Source: Deltaproteobacteria bacterium
GTDB lineage: Bacteria > Desulfobacterota > Binatia > UBA9968
Assembly: GCA_016210115.1 (NCBI GenBank)
Contig: JACQUW010000155.1
Span: 44,542 to 108,541 of the forward strand
Length of the DNA: 64,000 nucleotides
Reading direction: 5' to 3'
In this document: positions 16,065 to 25,261 of the stretch, in pieces
How the letters are laid out: each line of letters starts with the position of its first letter
Position numbering within the stretch: the first letter of the stretch is position 1
Program-made: the position numbers and the translations under genes
Notes under the pieces: generated by a model
What the model saw: only the letters and a program-made list of their open reading frames with translations
Database searches by the model: none
Told to the model about the DNA's origin: nothing

Positions 16065-17714
16065 TCAGCGACTAGACTCGCCCGACTTTCCCTCGGTCAC
16101 TCGCACGAGTGTCATGGCCGTCCGCCGGCCGAGAATGCCATCTTCGGAAAGCCCGGTCTTGCGCTGGAAGCGCCGCACCGCGCGCTCGAATCGGTCGTCA
16201 TAACTGGTAGGAATCGGATGTCTCAAATGCCCCAACTCGCGCAGCCGCGCCCCAAGCAGGGTAATTAAGCGCCGGCTCCACTCGTTCGCCGGGATTTCAG
16301 ACCAGCCGTCCGGATTGCGCCAAATAATCCAGGCCGACTGCGCCCTGCGGGAGTCCAACTCCGCCAGGGCAAGCGTGGACTCTTGTCCGTCCGCCGACAA
16401 AAGACGCAGGCGCTCGCCTTCGAGCCGAACCAGATATTTCTGAGGCTCGTTCTTCCACTTCAGGATTGCCGGCAGCCCAATCGCCTTGAGATCAGACCAG
16501 GGGGGGGATACCAGGAAATCCGCCTCAAGCCCATGGCGAGCGGCGATTAGGCGGAAATCCAGCGAGCCTTCAGGGTTGCTGGGCCAGCCCGCGCTCTCTT
16601 CCCTGGAGATTCCTTTCACCCTCCAAAGCTCGAGCAGTTTTCTTAGGAGCGCCCTCTCGCTCGCCTCTGTCACTTTTGAGAGATCGGGTTCCGCCTGCGA
16701 CTGAGCTTCACGCAAAGTCAAAACCGGCTTTGCGTGAACGGCCGAAACCGTGGCGGCTGGAGGCGCAGGATAGATGAGCCGGCCAATCCATTCGCCGCCA
16801 CCATTGCGCGCGAAGAGGGCGACCCCGCCCAAGAGCGTCGCGGCAAGACCGGCGGCTGCAACCGATGGCCTGATGAAGAAACTTGACGGCCGAGGAGTTC
16901 CGCCTCCCAGGCTCTGGATCGCTGCATCCGCGATCGAGCCGCTGATGTTGGGCGCACCGGCGGCAAAGCCCATCGATAACGCGCGGTCACATGCCAGGTT
17001 GATCAGCCGCGGGAAGCCTTTCGAATAGACCCAGATTTTTTTCACTGCGGCCCGGGTGAACGGCGAGTTTCCCGCTTGGCCCGCGCGGTGTATCCGATGT
17101 TCTATATAGGATTGGCACTCGCTGTAGGAAAAGGGCCTGAGATAACATCGGACTCCAACCCGCTGATTCAGTTGCCGCAACTCGTGTCGCTGAAGCCTTT
17201 CCTCCATCTCCGTCTGAGCAACAAGCACGATTTGCAGAAGCTTGCGGGTGGGGGTTTGAATATTCGAAAGAATGCGGATTTGTTCCAGAAGCGTGACAGA
17301 GAGGCGCTGCGCTTCGTCCATCAAAACGACAACGCATTCTCCGCGTCCTCCACATTCCAGCAGATATTTTTCCAAAGCCCGCATCAGAAAAGCGTAAGTC
17401 AGCCGCTCCGTAACAATTCCAAGGTCTTCGGCGATGGCTCGAAGAAGGCCAACCACTGTCAGATGAGGATCCAGAACGAGGGCGGTCTTGTATTTCGGCG
17501 CAAGGACCTCCAGGAGCGTGTAGCAAAGGGTGGTTTTGCCCGTACCGACCTCGCCGATAATGGTGATGACCCCTTTTTGGGTTTCCAATCCGTGCAGCAC
17601 GGACTGGAGCGTGTCCTGATGCTGGCGGCTCTGAAAAAGAAAGCGAGGATCGGGAGTGAGGGCAAAAGGAGTTTCTGTCAGATTATAGAAACGTTCGTAC
17701 GGCTGCAGCGTCAT
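16065..17714 (-). CDS. ExeA-like AAA ATPase with peptidoglycan-binding domain
   Basis: A 549-residue homologue of ExeA/GspA, the ATPase that uses peptidoglycan binding to help assemble secretion or pilus complexes through the cell wall. It opens with the family start YERFYNLTETPFALTPDPRF. Walker A is GEVGTGKTT (54-62) and Walker B VVVLMDEAQ (128-136). A membrane span (VAAAGLAATLLGGVALFA) lies near residue 290, and a C-terminal PG_binding_1 domain ends GLSEDGILGRRTAMTLV. The ATG at 17714 matches the family start; an upstream in-frame ATG (17855) would overlap the TPR gene. It is last in a three-gene unit behind the PAS-REC and TPR genes. Confidence 0.88.
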   Translation of the reverse strand: MTLQPYERFYNLTETPFALTPDPRFLFQSRQHQDTLQSVLHGLETQKGVITIIGEVGTGKTTLCYTLLEVLAPKYKTALVLDPHLTVVGLLRAIAEDLGIVTERLTYAFLMRALEKYLLECGGRGECVVVLMDEAQRLSVTLLEQIRILSNIQTPTRKLLQIVLVAQTEMEERLQRHELRQLNQRVGVRCYLRPFSYSECQSYIEHRIHRAGQAGNSPFTRAAVKKIWVYSKGFPRLINLACDRALSMGFAAGAPNISGSIADAAIQSLGGGTPRPSSFFIRPSVAAAGLAATLLGGVALFARNGGGEWIGRLIYPAPPAATVSAVHAKPVLTLREAQSQAEPDLSKVTEASERALLRKLLELWRVKGISREESAGWPSNPEGSLDFRLIAARHGLEADFLVSPPWSDLKAIGLPAILKWKNEPQKYLVRLEGERLRLLSADGQESTLALAELDSRRAQSAWIIWRNPDGWSEIPANEWSRRLITLLGARLRELGHLRHPIPTSYDDRFERAVRRFQRKTGLSEDGILGRRTAMTLVRVTEGKSGESSR

Positions 17715-17766
17715 TTTCCTATTGAGAAAAACCGCGGCGCCGGTTTGGATTCCAGACGAGACTTGG

Positions 17767-18114
17767 TCACGATTTCCCGGCTTCTTTTTTTGCCTGGAGC
17801 TCTCTCTTCCACCCCAGGGTTCTGGCCTTGGCGCTGATATGCTCCGCCTCCGCAATCAACCCCTTGCGCTGATAAAAAATCGAAAGACTCGTATAGGCCA
17901 GCTCGTCTTCCGGGCTCACTTCGATGAGCTTCTTTGCCACTTCTATCGCTTCATCCAGCCGGTCCTTGTTGGCATAGGCCACAGCCAGCGCGTGGAGCGC
18001 ATCCGCATAATTCGGATCTTCCCGCAAAGCTTTCCGGTAAGCGTCGATGGCCTCGTCCAGCCTGTCCTCGGAGAAAAATTCCATTCCCTGGTTGTAGTAA
18101 TCTTCCTTGGTCAT
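17767..18114 (-). CDS. tetratricopeptide-repeat protein
   Basis: A 115-residue soluble protein made largely of about two and a half TPR units: DYYNQGMEFFSEDRLDEAI, then YRKALREDPNYADALHALAV, and AKKLIEVSPEDELAYTSLSI. TPRs mediate protein-protein contacts. Its ATG overlaps the stop of the PAS-REC gene (TCAT at 18111-18114), so translation is probably coupled. It may scaffold the signalling protein with the ExeA-like ATPase downstream; this is inference from operon order. Confidence 0.85.
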   Translation of the reverse strand: MTKEDYYNQGMEFFSEDRLDEAIDAYRKALREDPNYADALHALAVAYANKDRLDEAIEVAKKLIEVSPEDELAYTSLSIFYQRKGLIAEAEHISAKARTLGWKRELQAKKEAGKS

Positions 18115-19268
18115 TGACGGCTTTCCTTGCCAGCGAGAGGAGTCTCACCGGACCCTGTTGGACACAATCTTGGACCATCGGGAAGTATTCCGCTGCATTG
18201 ATCAAGAATGGTCTTCTTAAGTCGCGCCGGGTCGATCGGCTTTTTGAATATCACCGTCTGGAGTCCTTGCTGGCAGCTTCGTTTGATCACGTGATCCTTA
18301 TCATAGTAGAAGGCTGTCATAAGAATGACCGGCAGGTGCGGGCTCTTCTGCTTGACCGCCCGGTAAAGTTCGTAGCCGTCCATGTCAGGCATAACCACAT
18401 CGCTCAGGATCAAGTCAAAGGGCTGCTTTTCCACAAGCTCCATGGCTTTTCTCCCGGAGGCGGCCGTTTCCACTAGACAAGCTTCCCGTGTCAGGAGTTC
18501 CCTGAGCGAATGGCATACGCCGAGGTCATCATCAACCACCAGCAGCCGCAACCCTTTCAGAGAGACGCGTTCTTCTTTTTGGTCGTCTCCGTCTGCCGCG
18601 GCAGCGCCTACGATCCCCAGATCCGCCATCATCTTGCCGCCAAAGTATTCCTTAGTCCCGTATTGTCCCCCTTCTGCCATTTCACCGATGCGACGGGTTA
18701 TGTCCTGAATCTTCTTCACGTGACGATCCACGGAATCCAACCGCTCCGACTCTACAATGTAGTCCTCATCGGTCGCGACTTTGCCGACGTATTGTTGCAA
18801 TAAGCTGAGGTGATTGACGAGCACCTCCAGAGAGTTGTTGATTTCGTGAGAAAGGCCGATCGCAATCTCGCAAAGGGTGGCGAGCTGATCTCGGCGCCGG
18901 ATCTCCCGAATGTCCTTGGCGAAACCGATGGACCCGATCTCGGCGTCCTGGTCATCGTATATAACTGACGCGGAAATCGTTACGGGGATCTGGTCTCCTC
19001 GTTTGGTCCTGAAAGTTGTCTCGAAATTGCTGAGCTTTCCTTTTTCTCCGACGTCCCCGCGGCGCATTGCGGCCATAACTTTCCTGGCCTCGTCCAGACT
19101 CGGATAGATCTCAAGCACGCTCTTTCCCAACATCTCTTCCTGTGTGAAACCAAGGTTATTTCTCGCGCCGTCGTTGTAAAATACTATGATTCCTTGCCTG
19201 TTTACGGCGACGATGATATCAGGGCAGCTCTCAACCAGCTTCTGAAAGTATTCGGGCGGGAGAAACAT
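18111..19268 (-). CDS. PAS-HisKA-receiver hybrid lacking a kinase ATPase domain
   Basis: A 385-residue cytosolic signalling protein. Residues 5-125 form a PAS sensor domain (FYNDGARNNLGFTQEEMLGK, IGFAKDIREI). Residues 128-198 form a dimerisation helix pair with the phosphorylatable box GLSHEINNSLEVLVNHL (His141). Residues 240-355 form a receiver domain with the acidic pair DDD (246-248), phospho-acceptor Asp290 in LSDVVMPDMDGYE, and Lys343. No HATPase_c domain (N, G1, G2 boxes) lies between His141 and the receiver, so it cannot autophosphorylate alone. It may accept phosphate from another kinase or act as a phosphatase-type module. First gene of the unit with the TPR and ExeA-like genes. Confidence 0.85.
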   Translation of the reverse strand: MFLPPEYFQKLVESCPDIIVAVNRQGIIVFYNDGARNNLGFTQEEMLGKSVLEIYPSLDEARKVMAAMRRGDVGEKGKLSNFETTFRTKRGDQIPVTISASVIYDDQDAEIGSIGFAKDIREIRRRDQLATLCEIAIGLSHEINNSLEVLVNHLSLLQQYVGKVATDEDYIVESERLDSVDRHVKKIQDITRRIGEMAEGGQYGTKEYFGGKMMADLGIVGAAAADGDDQKEERVSLKGLRLLVVDDDLGVCHSLRELLTREACLVETAASGRKAMELVEKQPFDLILSDVVMPDMDGYELYRAVKQKSPHLPVILMTAFYYDKDHVIKRSCQQGLQTVIFKKPIDPARLKKTILDQCSGILPDGPRLCPTGSGETPLAGKESRQ

Positions 19269-19373
19269 AAGGGTCCTATTATCTTTCTAGCATAAGTCCT
19301 TACGCGGGTCGAGTTGATTGAAAGGCAAAGTTGTCCTTGACTCCGTTCCGCGTCAAACCTAAGATTTGTTCTC

Positions 19374-21215
19374 ATGCCTCTGCGGCCCACACGAGATACA
19401 AGACAACTCAACTGGTTCCTGGCCTGGGCGGTGGTATTCTGCGACATCGGGACCTCGGTCTACTATGTCCCAGGCATTCTTTATGGCCATGTCAAGGATG
19501 CCACCCCCTTCTTTGTGCTTCTCACGACCGGCGGATTTGTCCTGCTCGCTCTGAAATACATCGAAATCTCCTGGCGCAACCCTGAAGGCGGCGGTGTCGT
19601 TACGATCACCACCAAGGCGATGGGCCCCATGTGGGGGTGTCTCGGGGGCATGCTGATCACTGTGGACTACTTTCTCACATCTGCGATTTCTTCGGTCGCG
19701 GGCTTCCAGTACGTCGGCAGCGTCTTTCCCGCCCTGGATGAGCATATCGTGATGCTTGCCTGCGCGGGCATTGCAGTTCTCGCTATCTTGAACATCATCG
19801 GTATTCGCGAAAGCGCCACAGTGGCCATGGTTATGGCCAGCAGCGCTTTCCTTGTGGATCTCACCGTTATCGGCTTTAGCTTCTACTCCATGAGCGCTCC
19901 CCTGTGGCGCGAAGTTTTCAGTCACCTCAGCATGGGACCGGAGCTTTCGTACCGCGAGCTTCTGATCGGCTTTGGCGCAGCCTGGCTTGCCTTCTCCGGG
20001 CTGGAGAGCATCAGCCAGTTGAGTCCGGCCATGCGTTTTCCGTTGCGGCGAACGACTCGTTGGGCGATGATCACCGTAATCTTGACGATCCTCATCACCT
20101 CTCCGCTTTTGACCGCGCTATCGATCACAACTCTGCCGCCCGAGACCAAGGCCACTCAAAGCGAAAGGTTCATCTCTGAATTGGCGATGGTCATGGGGGG
20201 CTTTGGAGTCAAACTGGCGGTTGTTCTCACAGCGTCCACCCTGCTCCTCTTCGCCGCCAATACCGCAATTATTGGCGCTTACCACGTTTTTCTGGCGCTC
20301 GCAAACCGGGGATTTCTGCCCCGGATCATAGCCTCGCGCAGCACTTTCAATACACCTCACATAGCGATATTCATTGCGACCTTTGTGCCAATTTTGGTGA
20401 TCTTGATCACCCAGGGAAAAATGGTGCTTCTCGGCGACATGTATGCTTTTGGCCTGCTCGGGGCTTTTGTATTTTCTTCCTTCAGCCTGGATCTCATCCG
20501 ATGGCGCCTGGGGCGGCGTGATATCGCGTTTTGGATTGGCACACTGACAACGGGGATTGTCCTGACTGCCTGGATTGTGAATCTGATAGAGAAGGAACTT
20601 GCGACCTTTTTTGGTGGGACGGTCACAGCCATCGGGATGTTGCTTGCTGTAGGTGTGCGGAGGGCCTGGTTTATTGAACTTCTGCACCGGATTCCAGCAA
20701 TCAACCGGCTGCAATCCCGCGCCTATGAAGCCTCTGAAAGTCTCGTCGAGGAGGAACTGAAAGGACTGATGACTCTTGCCGAGGCGGTAGACATAAAGCC
20801 CCTGTATCCTTCGTCAACTTTGCTCGCTTTACGAGGCGAAAGCCCCCGGCTCATCGAAGAGGGGATAACGCGCGCCAAAGGGAAGGGAGAATCCGCGCTT
20901 TACTGCATTTATGTCGAAGAATGGCCCGGCCTTTTCAACGGAACAACGCCTCATCTTCCCAACGAAGAAGGGCTGCGGACTCTTAAGTATGCCTTGCAGG
21001 AGGTCCGGGGCCACAATATAGAGATTGTCCCCATATGGGCCATCTCTCATAACGCCGCCGAGGCGATTGCCAAAGCAGCCAAGCAGCTCAGGGTCGACGC
21101 GGTTCTGGTCGGCGTCACGCGCCGCTCTGCTTTTTACCACATGCTTCGGGGCCATATCGTTAAGGGATTGATGAGCCGCCTCCCGCATAACTGCCACCTC
21201 GTGATCTGCAACTAG
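19374..21215 (+). CDS. APC-superfamily permease fused to a universal-stress-protein domain
   Basis: A 613-residue inner-membrane transporter of the amino acid-polyamine-organocation superfamily. About 12 spans cover residues 12-440. They start with the helix-1 signature VVFCDIGTSVYYVPGILYG, where GTS forms the substrate-site break, and include FGAAWLAFSGLESISQLSPA. Residues about 480-613 form a cytosolic USP-like domain ending VDAVLVGVTRRSAFYHMLRG and LPHNCHLVICN, with the glycine-rich nucleotide-binding region characteristic of that fold. Such fusions are known and suggest gating by nucleotide or stress signals. Substrate unknown: amino acid, or K+ as in KUP-like relatives. No strong ribosome site is visible. 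Confidence 0.85.
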   Translation: MPLRPTRDTRQLNWFLAWAVVFCDIGTSVYYVPGILYGHVKDATPFFVLLTTGGFVLLALKYIEISWRNPEGGGVVTITTKAMGPMWGCLGGMLITVDYFLTSAISSVAGFQYVGSVFPALDEHIVMLACAGIAVLAILNIIGIRESATVAMVMASSAFLVDLTVIGFSFYSMSAPLWREVFSHLSMGPELSYRELLIGFGAAWLAFSGLESISQLSPAMRFPLRRTTRWAMITVILTILITSPLLTALSITTLPPETKATQSERFISELAMVMGGFGVKLAVVLTASTLLLFAANTAIIGAYHVFLALANRGFLPRIIASRSTFNTPHIAIFIATFVPILVILITQGKMVLLGDMYAFGLLGAFVFSSFSLDLIRWRLGRRDIAFWIGTLTTGIVLTAWIVNLIEKELATFFGGTVTAIGMLLAVGVRRAWFIELLHRIPAINRLQSRAYEASESLVEEELKGLMTLAEAVDIKPLYPSSTLLALRGESPRLIEEGITRAKGKGESALYCIYVEEWPGLFNGTTPHLPNEEGLRTLKYALQEVRGHNIEIVPIWAISHNAAEAIAKAAKQLRVDAVLVGVTRRSAFYHMLRGHIVKGLMSRLPHNCHLVICN

Positions 21216-21280
21216 CTTTGAGTTTGACAGAACCTGTGTGACACAGGCCGCATAAGCCTAAGAGAGATGGCGAGGGAAAG

Positions 21281-21325
21281 AGCACCCAACGGTAACTGTC
21301 TCGGGTTGCATCGCGGGTGCTTTTT
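21281..21325 (+). terminator. probable rho-independent terminator
   Basis: AGCACCC (21281-21287) pairs with GGGTGCT (21315-21321), leading directly into TTTTTC. The 27-base loop is long and may contain further pairing. It lies 65 bases after the permease stop and before the next plus-strand gene. Confidence 0.55.
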
Positions 21326-21378
21326 CTGGCAGAAAGGAAGATCGGAGCGAAATCTTCATAGCACGGAGGAATAGGAGC

Positions 21379-22152
21379 ATGAAACTAAAAGGGCAGGTCG
21401 CGCTCGTGACGGGGGCTGGACGAAACATCGGGAAAGCCATGGTGGAACTTTTTGCCGCGGAGGGAGCTAAGATTGCTGTCGCTGAAGTGCACGAGGGCCG
21501 GGGGCAGGCGGTTGTATCGGAGCTTCAGAAGGCCGGGCATGACGCGATCCTGGCGCTTGGCGATGTCTCAAACTCCGATGATGTTAATCAGATGATAAGA
21601 ACAGTCGTTGAGCGCTTCGGTGGGATCGATATCCTGGTCAACAACGCGGCTGTCACAGATCATGCGTCCATTTTGGATAGCAGCGAGGAAGAATTTGACA
21701 AGGTGATCGCGATAACACTGAAGGGCCCATACCTTGTGACGAAGCATGTCGCGGCTCAGATGATCAGGCAAGGTCGAGGAGGGAGAATACTCAATATGGC
21801 GTCGACTTCCGGGATGGTTGGCCGAGCCGACGGCATCGCGTATGCGGCAGCGAAAGGAGGCGTCATCAATCTTACCCGTGCCATGGCTGTTCAGCTCGCT
21901 CCCTATAAAATCCGCGTGAATTGCCTCACACCCAATCGCTCCGGCTCGCCGGTGGGCATGGACGATAGCGAAGCCGATAACCGCTCCTTCAACAACCTGG
22001 CGGGTCGGTTGGGAACCGCTGAAGACCAGGCGCGCGCGGCGCTTTTTCTCGTCAGCGATGATTCCGATTTCGTCTATGGCGCGAACCTCATTGTCGACGG
22101 CGGAGTTTTGGCCATGGCTAATTTTCCTAAGAAGCAGTGGGTGAACAGGTAA
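21379..22152 (+). CDS. short-chain dehydrogenase/reductase (classical SDR)
   Basis: A 257-residue cytosolic oxidoreductase of the FabG/3-oxoacyl reductase type. It has TGAGRNIG at residues 11-18, NNAA at 88-91, catalytic Ser142 (NMASTSG), Tyr155 and Lys159 (YAAAKGG), and a C-terminal GANLIVDGG. The ATG follows GGAGGAATAGGAG. It stands alone between a terminator and a convergent hydrolase gene. It is distinct from the SDR at 15257-16006, sharing the fold but not close in sequence. The 290 bases after it (22153-22442) hold nothing I can name. Confidence 0.88.
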   Translation: MKLKGQVALVTGAGRNIGKAMVELFAAEGAKIAVAEVHEGRGQAVVSELQKAGHDAILALGDVSNSDDVNQMIRTVVERFGGIDILVNNAAVTDHASILDSSEEEFDKVIAITLKGPYLVTKHVAAQMIRQGRGGRILNMASTSGMVGRADGIAYAAAKGGVINLTRAMAVQLAPYKIRVNCLTPNRSGSPVGMDDSEADNRSFNNLAGRLGTAEDQARAALFLVSDDSDFVYGANLIVDGGVLAMANFPKKQWVNR

Positions 22153-22442
22153 AATAGTCAGAACTATTCATACCGAGCACAGACAATGGCTTGGAACCGC
22201 AACGGAGGATCTCGGTCAGGCGCGCTGTCCCAGGCTATACCGGGATCGAAGTTGCTTCCAGCTGGAAACACGTGCGAGCTCTTCAAGCATAAGTCACCGA
22301 GGAATTTCATCTGCCGCGGCCGGCGGGTCAGTAGGAACGATTCTTGAAGCATACCGGGGCCGGTTTTTGTGTGTCATCGTTTTTAATGCGAGTGTGCCAA
22401 AAACTACCAAAGCCGGCGCTGCAGAAAAGAACCGATCCTTAG

Positions 22443-23189
22443 CTACGTTCTTTGCAATCGGAGAAAATTCAGGACCGCGTCTTGAGCTTCGGGGGATCTT
22501 GAGGTGTCGTGCCCTGATCCCGCAAGTTTGATCTCCGTCGCATTTCCCCTGCCTGAGAGCCAGCTCCCACAACTAAGCTTGCCCCTGGCCCACGGGTCCT
22601 GTTCGAACCTGATTGCAAGCACCGGTATGACGGACGACGCCCGTATGCCATTCGGACAACGGCTGCCTGAAATAATCAGCGCCTTAAATCCGTTCCCCTC
22701 CCATCGCGCGACCGCGGCTCCGCCTTCGCTGTGGCCCATCAGAAAAAGATTCCGCAGATCCGCCCAGGGCGCCCCCCGAACCATGCCAAGAGCGTGCTCA
22801 ATTTCTTGCAGCCTCATGGGCGCAGCTTCCGGGAAAAGGCCGGTCCGAAAAGTCTGCGGATCGCAATTTCGCCGGCGTCCATACCGGGCAAAGCTATCCG
22901 GCATCACGACCGCGTATGCCGCTTGGGTGAGAGTCCCAGCCCATCGTTCTGCGCCACGTATAATCCCGGTGCAGCCGTGGAGAAACACCACCGTGGAAAA
23001 TCGTTCGCGGATCGATACTTCTGATGGTGACGAGTAGAAAGGAACGCCCGGCAAATATACGCGACCTTTTTCCCAGGTCCGCCTCACATCAGAATTCGCG
23101 TGAGTACCCGAAAGCACGTGTTCAGCGATCAATAAGCAGAAAACTGCGGTGATAATCAGAAATGAGATTCTTCTCCTGTCGAGGCGCAC
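22443..23189 (-). CDS. dienelactone-hydrolase-like alpha/beta hydrolase, membrane-anchored or exported
   Basis: A serine hydrolase of about 248 residues. The oxyanion segment FLHGCTGI, nucleophile elbow MGHSEGGAAV and catalytic His in GSGHDTS are visible; the acid is probably the Asp of RFEQDPW. An N-terminal hydrophobic stretch (ISFLIITAVFCLLIAEHVLS) is a signal peptide or anchor, so the enzyme likely acts in the periplasm. The start is uncertain. GTG 23189 avoids overlap with prfB, whereas the first ATG (23309) would overlap it by 89 bases. It may be co-transcribed with prfB upstream. Substrate unknown. Confidence 0.7.
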   Translation of the reverse strand: MRLDRRRISFLIITAVFCLLIAEHVLSGTHANSDVRRTWEKGRVYLPGVPFYSSPSEVSIRERFSTVVFLHGCTGIIRGAERWAGTLTQAAYAVVMPDSFARYGRRRNCDPQTFRTGLFPEAAPMRLQEIEHALGMVRGAPWADLRNLFLMGHSEGGAAVARWEGNGFKALIISGSRCPNGIRASSVIPVLAIRFEQDPWARGKLSCGSWLSGRGNATEIKLAGSGHDTSRSPEAQDAVLNFLRLQRT

Positions 23190-23220
23190 CCTGAGTTTGG
23201 ACCGGTAGGTTGTATGATCT

Positions 23221-24325
23221 TTACTGGCTCTCGCTCGCCTCCAGCAGGTAGGCCTGAATGAACCGGTCAATGTCGCCGTCCAGAACCCCGTCCGCATTTC
23301 CCGCTTCAACTCCGGTCCGGTGGTCCTTTACCATCCGGTATGGATGCAGCACGTACGAGCGAATCTGGCTCCCCCAGGCAATCTCTTTTTTTGTCTTATG
23401 AAAGGTCTCCATCCTCTCCTTCTGCTTCTCCAGCTCTAATTCGTACAGACGCGAGCGAAGGATCTTCATGGCCATCGCTCTGTTCTTGTGCTGCGACCGC
23501 TCATTCTGGCACGCAACCACGATCCCGGTTGGGATATGGGTGATGCGGACCGCTGAATCGGTCTTGTTCACGTGCTGCCCGCCGGCCCCGCTCGACCGAT
23601 AGGTATCGACGCGAAGATCGGCTTCGTTGATCTCCACTTTGATTGTCTCATCAATCTCCGGGTACACAAAAACCGAAGCGAATGAGGTATGGCGCCGCGC
23701 ATTGGCATCGAACGGCGAGATGCGCACAAGCCGGTGAATGCCGGCCTCGGCTTTGAGATAACCGTAGGCGTAATCCCCTTCGACCATAAACGTGACGCTT
23801 TTGACCCCCGCCTCCTCACCCGGCTGGTACTCCAGGATCTCTTTGCGATAGCCCTTGCGGTCAGCCCAGCGCAGATACATGCGCAGCAGCATTTCCGCCC
23901 AGTCCTGCGCCTCCGTGCCTCCGGCTCCAGGATGAAGACTGACGATTGCATTTCTCCGGTCATCCGGACCGCCAAGAATCTGCGCGAGCTCGATCCGGGC
24001 TATCCCTTCGGCCACCTCCGCCACTTTGGCCGCTCCTTCGCCCAGAGCCTCCTCGCTTTTTTCGTCCTGCGCCAGATCGAGAAAAAACCGCGCCTCGTCC
24101 AAACCTTCCTTGAATTTACTGCACGAATTCAGGATTTCTTTGAGATAAGATTGTTCTTTCAAAATGCCCTGCGCTTTTTCTCCGTCACTCCAAAAGTCCG
24201 GTTGCGCCACCAGTACGCTGAGCTCCTCCACCTTTTTCTGCTTCGCTTCCAGGTCAAAGACGCCTCCGGAGAAGCTCAAGCCGCTCCTCCAGCCGGTCTA
24301 ACTGTTCTCTTGTTTCTTCTAACAT
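23221..24325 (-). CDS. prfB: peptide chain release factor 2, with programmed +1 frameshift
   Basis: RF2 recognises UGA and UAA stop codons and triggers peptide release on the ribosome. The start ATG 24325 gives 23 codons ending CTT, then an in-frame TGA (24256-24254). A +1 shift over CTTTGAC re-enters the long frame at GAC, giving about 367 residues. A stimulatory Shine-Dalgarno-like GGAGG (24267-24263) lies exactly three bases before the CTT, as in E. coli. Downstream the SPF anticodon-like tripeptide (RISPFDANARRH) and the GGQ catalytic loop (SSGAGGQHVNK) are intact. Low RF2 slows decoding of the internal TGA and favours the shift, so synthesis is self-regulated. Confidence 0.96.
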
Positions 24326-24407
24326 ATTAGGCCCTCACTCTTTTTGTTGTGACTTAAGCCACCCTGGATTTGTCGCGCAAGGCTGGCCCATGATTCACGC
24401 ACATTTT

Positions 24408-24413
24408 ATTATA
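24408..24413 (-). promoter_or_regulatory. possible -10 element for prfB
   Basis: TATAAT on the minus strand lies about 83 bases before the prfB ATG. No good -35 is present 16-18 bases upstream, so it is a partial promoter call. Confidence 0.35.
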
Positions 24414-24441
24414 GATGCCTGCGGCAAAAAATGAAACCCAC

Positions 24442-24458
24442 CGCTGCGTTGCGCAGCG
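24442..24458 (-). terminator. probable terminator after the DsbA-like gene
   Basis: CGCTGCG (24442-24448) and CGCAGCG (24452-24458) form a perfect seven-pair stem with a three-base loop. On the minus strand it is followed after about ten bases by a run of six T. It lies 33 bases beyond the stop of the gene at 24491 and upstream of prfB. Confidence 0.5.
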
Positions 24459-24490
24459 ATCTTCGAGCCGACGACATGCACAAGTCGAAG

Positions 24491-25261
24491 CTATTTGGGC
24501 TCCTGCTTTTCTCTCGCCGCGGCCACGTACTGTTTCAGGGCTTCTAAACTGATCGCGCCTCGGATCACTGCGTCTCCTATAATGAAGGTCGGAGTTCCGG
24601 AAATTTCGAGCTCCTGGGCAAGCCGCCGGTTTCTTTCAATGATTTTCTCGATCTCGGCGGCACCCATCGCTTTTTTCAAGGAATCTCGAGCGAGCCCGAC
24701 CGACTCTGCTATTTTAAAAATCCCCTCCTCCGTGAGCGGACGCTTGGTGGCCATCAGCGCATGATGAAAAGACGAGTAGTTGCCCATTGTGCGCGCGGCG
24801 AGCGCGGCCTTGGCTGCAATAACCGAAGTCGGCCCCAGAATGGGTAACTCCTTGTAGACGATGCGAACATTCGGGTCCTGATTTGTCACTTCCACAAGAC
24901 GCGAAGCGACGTTGCGACAGTAAGCGCATTGATAGTCAAAGAACTCCACGATCGCCACATCGCCGTTCGGATTTCCGCTCACCGGCGAGTCGGAGTCATG
25001 AAAGATCTCCTGGCGCCGTTTTGAGACGGTCCGGCGCACCCTTTCCAGAGCCGCCTTCTTCTGCTGCTCGTTGTAATGGGTCATGGCGTCTGCGATGACC
25101 TTAGGATTGCGCATGAGGTAATCGCGGATGATTTCTTCAATTTCCTCAACAGAAAACTGCCTCCCTGCTTTGCCTGGTTCATTCTCGGCCGCGACCGCTG
25201 GAACTCTGGCCGTTCCCATCAAGAGGAACATGCTTAGAAGGAACAGTATCAAGCTGGACAT
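24491..25261 (-). CDS. DsbA/DsbG-like periplasmic thioredoxin-fold protein
   Basis: A 256-residue exported disulfide oxidoreductase. The signal peptide is MSSLILFLLSMFLLMGTARV, cleaved near AVAA. A helical linker (residues 36-85, EEIIRDYLMRNPKVIADAM) is typical of the Com1/ScsC-like group, and the thioredoxin domain has the active site CAYC (112-115) in FFDYQCAYC and the cis-proline loop SGTPTF. The start ATG 25261 follows GGAGGG; an in-frame start 40 codons earlier would bury the signal peptide. It should make or isomerise disulfides in envelope proteins; the partner is not visible here. Monocistronic, with a terminator downstream. Confidence 0.9.
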   Translation of the reverse strand: MSSLILFLLSMFLLMGTARVPAVAAENEPGKAGRQFSVEEIEEIIRDYLMRNPKVIADAMTHYNEQQKKAALERVRRTVSKRRQEIFHDSDSPVSGNPNGDVAIVEFFDYQCAYCRNVASRLVEVTNQDPNVRIVYKELPILGPTSVIAAKAALAARTMGNYSSFHHALMATKRPLTEEGIFKIAESVGLARDSLKKAMGAAEIEKIIERNRRLAQELEISGTPTFIIGDAVIRGAISLEALKQYVAAAREKQEPK

